From positions 1 through 5,079 of the forward strand of contig CAJXMS010000175.1 of NCBI GenBank assembly GCA_913056475.1: DNA of 5,079 bases, read 5' to 3'. This document shows positions 1 through 5,079 of this stretch, in pieces. Within the stretch, counting starts at the first letter, position 1; each line of letters opens with the position of its first letter. The stretch comes from an uncultured Bacteroidota bacterium (GTDB lineage Bacteria; Bacteroidota; Bacteroidia; Flavobacteriales; Schleiferiaceae). A model generated the notes under the pieces. It worked only from the letters and a program-made list of their open reading frames with translations, was not told the origin of the DNA and made no database searches. A program made the translations under genes and the position numbers.

Positions 1-172
1 CCAGCAACAAGACGTGGGCAAAAAGCAAATGGAAGCCAGCATCGAGATCACCAGGCAATTTACGGCCCCTCACTTCATGGCCCTTTTCACCGTTTTAAGT
101 GCTGCTTTTATGGGCGCCATCATTTCGCTAATTTTGGCGGCCTTTACCCGGAAGCAGCCGCCTGTGGCTTAA
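1..172 (+). CDS. DUF4199 domain membrane protein, C-terminal end (5' truncated by the window)
   Basis: The open frame runs from the left edge (first full codon at base 2) to TAA at 170-172 and gives 56 residues. A polar, charged stretch (QQQDVGKKQMEASIEITRQF) is followed by one membrane segment (about residues 24-48, containing MGAIISLILAAF) and a short basic end, RKQPPVA. This is the usual ending of DUF4199 proteins, small four-helix membrane proteins of unknown function found mostly in Bacteroidota: an amphipathic linker with KF/QF-[ST]-[AP]-P, then a helix with IISLI-A. The gene lies 42 bases upstream of a GT2 glycosyltransferase on the same strand. That pairing recurs in this phylum, so co-transcription and a helper role for the glycosyltransferase are plausible but unproven. 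The start and first three helices lie outside the window. The family call rests on a short C-terminal piece plus context. Confidence 0.75.
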   Translation, partial: QQQDVGKKQMEASIEITRQFTAPHFMALFTVLSAAFMGAIISLILAAFTRKQPPVA

Positions 173-214
173 CTCAGTTGCGCCCCTGGCCGCTTCCTTA
201 GCCCGGCTCTTGTC

Positions 215-1168
215 ATGCAAATTTCTATCGTCATCCCGCTCCTCAACGAAGCGGAGTCGCTCCGCGATTTATACCAATGGATCACCCGGGTTTTAGAAGC
301 CCACGGGTTTTCCTTTGAGGTGGTTTTTATCGACGATGGCTCGGAAGATGACAGCTTTGCCGTGCTTTCCGAGCTGGCCCGGGCCGATACCCGCGTGAAA
401 GTGATCCGCTTCCGCCGCAATCACGGCAAATCGGCCGGTCTTAAGGTGGGCTTCGAAGCCGCCGCGGGGGAGGTGGTCTTTACCATGGATGCCGATCTGC
501 AGGACAGCCCCGATGAGCTGCCCGCCCTTTACGAAATGATCCAGGAGGAGGGCTACGACCTGGTGAGCGGTTGGAAAAAGAAACGCTACGATCCCCTGAG
601 CAAAACCATCCCCACCAAGTTTTTCAACTGGGCCACCCGGCGCATGAGTAAAATTCCGCTGCATGATTTTAACTGCGGTTTAAAAGCCTACCGCCGGGAG
701 GTAGTGAAAAATATCGAAGTGCAGGGGGAAATGCACCGCTACATCCCCGTCCTGGCTAAAGCGGCCGGGTTTAAAAAAATAGGCGAAAAGGTAGTGCAGC
801 ACCGCGCCCGGGAGCACGGGAGCACCAAATTCGGCATATCGCGCTTCATTAACGGACCGCTGGATCTGATCACCCTCTCCTTTGTATCCCGTTTTGCCAA
901 GCGCCCCATGCATTTCTTCGGGCTCTACGGTTCTCTGATGTTCGTGGTGGGCTTTATTGCTACTGTTTTTATTGGCGTGGAAAAGATACTGGCCTTGCGG
1001 GCGGGCACGCCAGCGCGCCTGGTTACCGATAATCCCTTTTTCTACCTGGCCCTCACCACGATGTTGCTGGGTACTTTGCTCTTTCTGGTCGGTTTTCTGG
1101 CGGAGTTGGTGATCCGCAATAGTCCCCGTAAGGAGGAGTATACCATCGCCGAAAAACGCAATCTTTAA
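215..1168 (+). CDS. GT2 family glycosyltransferase, DPM1/GtrB-like (probable polyprenyl-phosphate sugar transferase)
   Basis: This 317-aa protein has an N-terminal GT-A domain (about 1-225) and two C-terminal membrane helices (about 234-256 and 276-300). It probably moves a sugar from a nucleotide donor to polyprenyl phosphate at the cytoplasmic face of the inner membrane. Visible family motifs are SIVIPLLNE at 4-12, the nucleotide-binding FIDDGS at 38-43, the metal-binding DAD at 92-94 within MDADLQDSPDE, CGLKAYRR at 154-161, HRYIP at 174-178, and the basic loop HRAREHGSTKFG at 196-207. These match the polyprenyl-phosphate mannose/glucose synthase group (DPM1, GtrB, ArnC-like); length and two-helix tail match the GtrB type. 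ATG 215 places the GT2 strand-1 motif right at the N-terminus, as is normal, and no Shine-Dalgarno is visible. It follows the DUF4199 gene by 42 bases and its TAA shares one base with the next gene's ATG. Sugar and acceptor cannot be read from the sequence. Confidence 0.93.
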   Translation: MQISIVIPLLNEAESLRDLYQWITRVLEAHGFSFEVVFIDDGSEDDSFAVLSELARADTRVKVIRFRRNHGKSAGLKVGFEAAAGEVVFTMDADLQDSPDELPALYEMIQEEGYDLVSGWKKKRYDPLSKTIPTKFFNWATRRMSKIPLHDFNCGLKAYRREVVKNIEVQGEMHRYIPVLAKAAGFKKIGEKVVQHRAREHGSTKFGISRFINGPLDLITLSFVSRFAKRPMHFFGLYGSLMFVVGFIATVFIGVEKILALRAGTPARLVTDNPFFYLALTTMLLGTLLFLVGFLAELVIRNSPRKEEYTIAEKRNL

Positions 1169-1170
1169 TG
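1166..1170 (+). other. TAATG stop-start overlap between the two GT2 genes
   Basis: TAA at 1166-1168 ends the first GT2 and ATG at 1168-1170 starts the second, sharing one base. Such junctions commonly allow terminating ribosomes to restart, so the two enzymes are probably made together. There is no Shine-Dalgarno at usable distance. Confidence 0.85.
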
Positions 1171-2163
1171 CAACTTTCCCTCATCGTACCGGTGTACAAT
1201 CGTCCCGATGAGGTGGAAGAGCTGCTCGCCAGCCTCCTTGCCCAGCAGCGGGCCCCCTACGAGGTGATCCTGGTAGAAGATGGCTCCACCAGGCCTTCCC
1301 GGGAGGTAGCCCGCGCCTATGAAGATAGGCTGCCCTTGCGCTACTTTGAGAAACCCAACTCTGGCCCCGGCTTGAGCCGCAACTACGGCGCCCAGCGGGC
1401 ACAGGGCCGTTATTATGTTTTCCTGGACAGCGATTGTGTGCTACCCCCTGGCTACCTGGCTGCCCTGGCGGCCTTTCTGGCGGAGCACCCCCAAACAGAT
1501 GTTTTTGGCGGCCCCGACCGGGCCCGGGCCGATTTTTCGCCTATCCAGAAGGCCATTAACTACAGCATGACTTCTTTTCTTACCACGGGCGGCATTCGGG
1601 GTGGCAAGCGGCAAATGGAAAAGTTTCACCCCCGCAGCTTTAACATGGGGCTAAGCCGGCGGGCTTTTGAGGCCACCGGCGGTTTTTCGGCCATGCGTTT
1701 TGGGGAAGACATAGATCTGAGCATACGCCTGCGGGCCGGGGGCTTTTCCACCGCCCTCATTCCAGGCGCTTTCGTGTATCACAAGCGGCGCAGCACCTTT
1801 CGGCAGTTTTTTAAGCAGATCTTCAATTCCGGCGTGGCCCGGATCAATCTACAGCTCAAGCATCCGGGAACCCTGCGTTTGGTGCATCTTTTCCCCTTTG
1901 TTTTTGCCTTGGGCTGGGCCATGGCCCTATTAGGCTTACTGGCCGGCTGGCCCTGGCTGGCGGGCGCTTACCTGCTTTACCTGCTGGCCATTTTCACCCA
2001 TAGCACCCTGCTTAACCGGAGCCTGCGGGTGGGCCTGCTTAGCGTCGTGAGCAGTTTTATCCAGCTCACGGCCTACGGCTGGGGCTTTGCTTACGCGGCC
2101 TGGAAACGCTGGGTTTTAGGCCGGGGCGCCTTTGCCAGTTTTGAGCGCAGCTTTTACGATTAG
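1168..2163 (+). CDS. GT2 family glycosyltransferase with C-terminal membrane helices
   Basis: This is a 331-aa membrane-anchored glycosyltransferase. The GT-A domain (about 1-215) shows SLIVPVYNRP at 4-13, VEDGS at 36-40 for nucleotide binding, the metal-binding DSD at 87-89 in VFLDSDC, and the GED motif at 179-181 followed by DLSIRLRAGG, where E/D would supply the catalytic base. VYHKRR at 203-208 fits the conserved His late in the fold. Hydrophobic helices lie at about 237-259, 262-279 and 288-312. The ED motif marks it as a typical inverting polymer- or glycoconjugate-type GT2, different from the lipid-phosphate-type enzyme upstream, so it probably adds a sugar to a glycan or lipid acceptor. 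ATG 1168 overlaps the previous stop (TAATG), which supports this start and coupled translation. It ends at TAG 2161-2163, overlapping the stop of the convergent gene. The donor and acceptor are unknown. Confidence 0.92.
   Translation: MQLSLIVPVYNRPDEVEELLASLLAQQRAPYEVILVEDGSTRPSREVARAYEDRLPLRYFEKPNSGPGLSRNYGAQRAQGRYYVFLDSDCVLPPGYLAALAAFLAEHPQTDVFGGPDRARADFSPIQKAINYSMTSFLTTGGIRGGKRQMEKFHPRSFNMGLSRRAFEATGGFSAMRFGEDIDLSIRLRAGGFSTALIPGAFVYHKRRSTFRQFFKQIFNSGVARINLQLKHPGTLRLVHLFPFVFALGWAMALLGLLAGWPWLAGAYLLYLLAIFTHSTLLNRSLRVGLLSVVSSFIQLTAYGWGFAYAAWKRWVLGRGAFASFERSFYD
2160..2163. other. Overlapping stop codons of convergent genes
   Basis: The plus-strand GT2 stops with TAG at 2161-2163 and the minus-strand GT-C gene stops with TAA (read from TTA at 2160-2162). 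The two coding regions therefore overlap by four bases tail to tail. There is no intergenic space, and no strong GC stem followed by a T run was seen on either side. Confidence 0.9.
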
Positions 2164-3608
2164 CGACGCCGGTACAGTTCTACGCCGGAAAGCGCAAAGC
2201 TGTCTACCCGCACGAAAGAGCGGTCCCTTACTTTCTGGCGCCAGGCGGTATCCCTGGCGGGGTGCAAGAGGGCATAATCAGCCGTTTGGAGCGCCTGGGG
2301 CTGGACCGGCTGCAGCCACTGCGCTTCTTCTTTGCGGCGCATAAAATGGAAATAAGGCCGGTAGTAGGGGCTGGCAAATACCTTAACCCGGGCATTGCCA
2401 CCACCGGCTACTTCGTACTCCAGCTTTTCCCACACGCGCCGTCCGTCCGCATCCTGGGGCCAGTCCATAGTGCGGCGCAGGTTTAGCCGGTTGGCCAAAT
2501 GTACCCCGAGGGCGAGGGCCAGGATACTCAGGATTATTTTGGGAAACCAGTTAAAGCGATTGGGCACGATCAAGCGCCGGGCCAGGAAGAGTAATACGCC
2601 CATAAAGACGGGAACGTAAACCAGCCCCATAGGGCCTTCCAGCCAGGGAAGGTCCAGGGCATAATGGGCCACCGAACTCACCAGGAGGATCAAGAGGAGC
2701 CACAGCAGTAAGATCTGGTAAAAAGAATGCACCCGCTGCTGCGGCTTGATGTAAAGATCGTAGAGGGCTGCCAAGAGCCCCAGGCCAAAGAACAGGCCAA
2801 AGCTCAGCCGCCAGATCAATTGTACCCAGGCGCTGCCCTGGTAGCTCAATTTAAGAATGAGGCTGTCTACCGAGTCTACCCAAAAACCCTGGTAGCCCCC
2901 GGGAAAATCGGCGTATACCTGCCGCAGGGCGGGTACGCTGGCCAGGGCCAGGCCGGTGCTTACCAGGAGGAGGGCCCGGATAAGCTGCCACCAGGCGCGC
3001 GCTTCAAAGCCGTCGGCATAGGCCAGTAAAAGCAGCAAGGCCACCAGGCCCAGGTAGGCATAGATAAAGGAAAAATGCGCCCATCCCGCCAGCGCGGCAA
3101 AAAGCAGGGTTCGGTAGGTGTGATGGCCTTTGCCCTGTTCGTGGTACTCCGAGAGGTGGTAAATAGCCGCCAACAATAAGGCCAGGCCCATGCCATACCC
3201 CTGCGCCAGGGAAAAATAATCGAAGAAATAGGGCTGCAATACCAGAATGAGAAAGGCGGCTACCGTGGAGAGGGGATGGGTAAACTTTTTGGCCAGTAAG
3301 GCGGCGTAAAAAAAGTAGAGGCCGGCCAGGAGGGCATTGGGCAGCCGGAGGCTAAAAGTGCTTAAGCCAAATAGCGCGGTGCTCAGCTTGGCCAGCAAGG
3401 AGTTGAGCAGGTGATTACTGATCAGGGGCGGGACATCGCGCAGGAGCAAAATATCCAGGTAGCTGGCCTGCACGTAATGCATGAAGGTAAAGGCCTCCTG
3501 CTGGGTAATGGCCAGGCGCGAGGCCCGCACGACCACCAGCACCCAGGCCAACAGTGCCAGGGGGAGCAATAATTTATTGCTTAAGCGTCGCATTTCTTTT
3601 TTGGTCAT
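2160..3608 (-). CDS. Polytopic membrane protein, GT-C-like (ArnT/PMT-type) putative glycosyltransferase
   Basis: This 482-aa protein has a basic N-terminus (MTKKEMRRLSNK), roughly 10-12 hydrophobic segments up to about residue 373, and a hydrophilic C-terminal part (about 375-482), probably outside the cytoplasm. The layout fits the GT-C fold, whose members move sugars from polyprenyl-phosphate donors to lipids, glycans or proteins. Supporting pieces are an acidic first loop after TM1 (ITQQEAFTF, 34-42), the proline/histidine stretch DVPPLISNHLLN (58-69), LFGLSTFSLRLPNALL (79-94), which matches the 'LFG-S-xx-xRLPN' signature of ArnT-like proteins, and FSLAQGYGMGLAL (132-144), like the RGYG motif of Bacteroidota members. 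The usual acidic pair (DE) is reduced to Q37-E38 here, and the Arg of RGYG is Gln (Q136). ATG at 3608 puts a basic cap just before TM1; an alternative Met6 would change little. It is last of three close minus-strand genes, 27 bases after the DUF308 gene. Family is fairly sure, activity and substrate are not. Confidence 0.72.
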   Translation of the reverse strand: MTKKEMRRLSNKLLLPLALLAWVLVVVRASRLAITQQEAFTFMHYVQASYLDILLLRDVPPLISNHLLNSLLAKLSTALFGLSTFSLRLPNALLAGLYFFYAALLAKKFTHPLSTVAAFLILVLQPYFFDYFSLAQGYGMGLALLLAAIYHLSEYHEQGKGHHTYRTLLFAALAGWAHFSFIYAYLGLVALLLLLAYADGFEARAWWQLIRALLLVSTGLALASVPALRQVYADFPGGYQGFWVDSVDSLILKLSYQGSAWVQLIWRLSFGLFFGLGLLAALYDLYIKPQQRVHSFYQILLLWLLLILLVSSVAHYALDLPWLEGPMGLVYVPVFMGVLLFLARRLIVPNRFNWFPKIILSILALALGVHLANRLNLRRTMDWPQDADGRRVWEKLEYEVAGGGNARVKVFASPYYRPYFHFMRRKEEAQWLQPVQPQALQTADYALLHPARDTAWRQKVRDRSFVRVDSFALSGVELYRRR

Positions 3609-3635
3609 ACCTACGCGTATTTTTACCGTTGGAGC

Positions 3636-4316
3636 CTAGCTTTGGGAGTGCCGGGAGGGCGCCTGCTCGGGCGGCGCGGTTTTTTCGGAAGAGCCAGGAC
3701 CCTTATCGGCTGTCTTTTCTGGCGAGGGGGCCCCGCTTAGGTCCTGGCTGGTGCCAGCCGGCGGGGCTCCGCTGTGCAGCCGGCGGGCCTTAAAGCTGTA
3801 GTAAATCAGGAAGGCCCCCAGCAAAAAGCTGTAAAAACCGGTCAGGTAGAGGAGGGCCCGGGGGGTGTTGAAAGGGTCTACCAGGATGAGGATGCCCAGC
3901 AGCAGCGATACCAGGCCCATAAGCAGGTAGAGGTAGCGGCTCTTGGAGCGATCGAAGCCCATGATCACTTGAATAAGGCCCACCAAAATGGCAAAGCTGC
4001 CGGTGGTAGCGGTGAAAAGGCCGGTGGCGGTACCGGCATCGTACTGAATGAGGGCGCCCACGATCATTTGCAGTGCCCCAAAGAGCAGCAAGCCAAACCA
4101 ATTTCCGCCTTTGCGGCGGGTAAGCCAGCCCCAAATGAGCATGACCAGGCCAAAACTGAGCAGGGTAATGCCCAGGTAGAAGATCAATTGCTCCAGCGTG
4201 AATTCCTGGAAAAGGATCACGGCGGCCCCCAGCAGGGCCAGCAGCAAGCCCTGCAGTCCCAGGACGTACCAGTTTTTTCTTAATAACTCCATGGGTTGTT
4301 GGTTGGCGCGATTCAC
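3636..4316 (-). CDS. DUF308 / HdeD-like six-helix membrane protein with polar C-terminal tail
   Basis: This is a 226-aa inner-membrane protein. Six hydrophobic helices lie at about 16-36, 45-66, 73-91, 97-119, 127-147 and 152-174, arranged as three similar hairpins. Each hairpin opens with a glycine-bearing helix (WYVLGLQGLLLALLGAAVIL; WFGLLLFGALQMIVGALI; LLMGLVSLLLGILILVDPF). This is the pattern of DUF308, the family of the E. coli acid-stress protein HdeD; the molecular function of most members is unknown. Residues 178-226 form a Pro/Ser/Ala/Lys/Glu-rich tail, probably disordered, which the core domain does not need. The longest open frame starts at GTG 4316, but ATG at 4292 (MELLRKNW, residue 9) places the conserved 'RKNW' close to the N-terminus, as in HdeD-like proteins, and I find it the more likely start (218 aa). 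No Shine-Dalgarno decides it. It sits between the TIGR02757 and GT-C genes with short gaps. Confidence 0.83.
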   Translation of the reverse strand: MNRANQQPMELLRKNWYVLGLQGLLLALLGAAVILFQEFTLEQLIFYLGITLLSFGLVMLIWGWLTRRKGGNWFGLLLFGALQMIVGALIQYDAGTATGLFTATTGSFAILVGLIQVIMGFDRSKSRYLYLLMGLVSLLLGILILVDPFNTPRALLYLTGFYSFLLGAFLIYYSFKARRLHSGAPPAGTSQDLSGAPSPEKTADKGPGSSEKTAPPEQAPSRHSQS

Positions 4317-4333
4317 ATTTGGCCGGTGAGGCC

Positions 4334-5079
4334 TTAAAAGGCTTCAAAGATACCCAATCCAAATAAGGCGAAATCGTAGCGAACCGGGTCCTGGGAGTCG
4401 AGGCGGCGGAGGGCGGCGTCTACTTCGCGCACCGCTTTCCAGTCGGTAGTGCGGCGCTGCAGTAGGCCCAGGCGGCGGGCTACGCGAGCGCTGTGGACGT
4501 CCAGGGGCAGGCTGAGCTGGTGGGGCTGCAGGTGGTCCCAAAGGCCCAGGTCTACGCCCTGGCGGTCTTGGCGCACCATCCAGCGGAGAAACATATTGAG
4601 GCGCTTGCAGGCGGAGTTTTTGCGCGGATCGGAAACGTGCTTCTGGGTGCGAAGGGGGTGGGGGGGCTGGAAAAAGGCCTCCCGGAAGTGGATGATGGCG
4701 GCCCCGGCATCCTGGCCCTGAAAGGCCCCCCGCAGGCCATCGCCCTCGCGGTAGAGCCGCTGGAGGGAGCGGAGGAAATAGCGGAAGTCGGCCGGCTGGA
4801 AGGTGCGGTGCACGAAGCCGTCCAGGGCATCGGCGTCCCGATCGAGATCGAACGACCGGACAAAGTGATCCGGCGCGTAGTCCATGCGCTCGCAGAGTTC
4901 CTCGAGCTTGCGCAGCATCACGTCCCGTCGTCCCCAGGCCAGTAGGGCCGCGTAGAGCCCGATGACCGCCTGATCGGCCGGGTCATCGAACGCATGGGGA
5001 ATCGAGATCGGATCCTCGTCGATAAAGGCAGGCGTTTCGTAGCGCTCGACCAGCCGATCGAGATACGATTGTAGTTCGG
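4334..5079 (-). CDS. TIGR02757 (DUF2400) family protein, N-terminus cut by the window edge
   Basis: The reading frame runs from the right edge (first full codon at 5077) to TAA read from 4336-4334 and gives 247 residues, close to the full family length, so only a short N-terminus is missing. Numbering from the first visible residue, family features are ETPAFIDEDPISIP (14-27), the helix ending in LLAWGRRD (45-52), CKRLNMFLRWMVR (157-169), VDLGLW (175-180), LPLDVHSARVARRLGLL (190-206) and DPVRYDFALFGLGI (230-243). These match TIGR02757/DUF2400, a scattered bacterial family common in Bacteroidota with no established function. The LPLDVH segment resembles the catalytic-Asp region of helix-hairpin-helix DNA glycosylases, so a nucleic-acid role is possible but inferred. 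A shorter version from GTG 4921 would drop the conserved DP and AWG motifs and is unlikely. It is first of three close minus-strand genes; its promoter is outside the window. Confidence 0.9.
   Translation of the reverse strand, partial: ELQSYLDRLVERYETPAFIDEDPISIPHAFDDPADQAVIGLYAALLAWGRRDVMLRKLEELCERMDYAPDHFVRSFDLDRDADALDGFVHRTFQPADFRYFLRSLQRLYREGDGLRGAFQGQDAGAAIIHFREAFFQPPHPLRTQKHVSDPRKNSACKRLNMFLRWMVRQDRQGVDLGLWDHLQPHQLSLPLDVHSARVARRLGLLQRRTTDWKAVREVDAALRRLDSQDPVRYDFALFGLGIFEAF

Noticed and set aside
1129..1136. TAAGGAGG, a perfect-looking Shine-Dalgarno near the start of the second GT2
   Set aside because: It lies about 31 bases before ATG 1168, too far to position a ribosome, and simply encodes Arg-Lys-Glu-Glu at the end of the first GT2.
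2166..2188. Short direct repeat ACGCCGG at 2166-2172 and 2182-2188
   Set aside because: Seven bases in a GC-rich coding region are expected by chance, and it encodes ordinary residues near the GT-C C-terminus.
3609..3635. AT-rich TAAAAATACG (minus strand) as a promoter for the GT-C gene
   Set aside because: It does not match the Bacteroidota -7 element TAnnTTTG, and the 27-base gap is better explained by an operon.
3774..4283. Open frame of 169 codons on the plus strand
   Set aside because: It is antisense to the DUF308 gene; its product is Gln/Ala/Gly-rich and family-less, as expected from the reverse complement of Leu/Tyr/Gly-rich membrane codons.
4328..4345. Inverted repeat GAGGCC-TTAAAA-GGCTTC as a possible terminator or attenuator
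   Set aside because: The stem is six bases with one mismatch on the transcribed strand, overlaps the codons for the last residues and stop of the TIGR02757 gene, and has no T run after it.
3790..4362. Open frame of 190 codons on the minus strand, overlapping the DUF308 gene
   Set aside because: Its Pro/Arg/His-rich product is a frame-shifted reading of the DUF308 gene, which itself has clear helices and family pattern.
4493..4945. Open frame of 150 codons on the plus strand
   Set aside because: It is the antisense shadow of the TIGR02757 gene, whose minus-strand frame carries all the conserved family motifs.
1..5079. CRISPR arrays, tRNA/rRNA genes, insertion sequences, toxin-antitoxin or defence genes
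   Set aside because: No spaced repeats, structured RNA motifs, transposase or nuclease signatures were seen, and protein-coding genes fill the window.

Overview
The window looks like chromosomal DNA from a GC-rich member of the Bacteroidota, possibly a Lewinella/Saprospiraceae-type lineage. The reasons are a DUF4199 C-terminus directly followed by a polyprenyl-phosphate-type GT2 glycosyltransferase (a recurrent Bacteroidota pairing), a TIGR02757/DUF2400 protein, a Bacteroidota-style GT-C membrane protein, and no clear Shine-Dalgarno motifs ahead of the starts. Assignment below phylum is a guess. No RNA gene, mobile element, CRISPR array or long repeat was seen.

Layout: the window is almost entirely coding, with two convergent gene sets. 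The plus-strand set (1-2163) is the tail of a DUF4199 membrane protein, a DPM1/GtrB-like GT2 with two C-terminal membrane segments, and a second GT2 with a membrane tail. The two GT2 genes share one base (TAATG), so they are probably translationally coupled. The minus-strand set, read from the right edge leftwards (5079-2160), is a nearly complete TIGR02757 (DUF2400) protein, a six-TM DUF308/HdeD-like protein with a polar Pro/Ser-rich tail, and a 482-aa polytopic GT-C-like protein. Its gaps of about 17-41 and 27 bases suggest one operon. The two sets meet tail to tail with their stop codons overlapping, leaving no room for an intergenic terminator. No non-coding stretch exceeds about 45 bases.

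How the genes may work together: GT2-A is the type of enzyme that loads a sugar onto a polyprenyl phosphate at the inner face of the membrane, and GT-C proteins use such lipid-linked sugars on the outer face. The convergent sets therefore might encode donor synthesis and donor use in envelope glycosylation. This is inference; the substrates are unknown. The TIGR02757 and DUF308 proteins have no evident link to glycan synthesis. I see no convincing undescribed defence or mobile system here. The most useful leads are the HhH-GPD-like Asp motif in the TIGR02757 protein, the altered acidic motif in the GT-C protein, and the terminator-less convergent junction.
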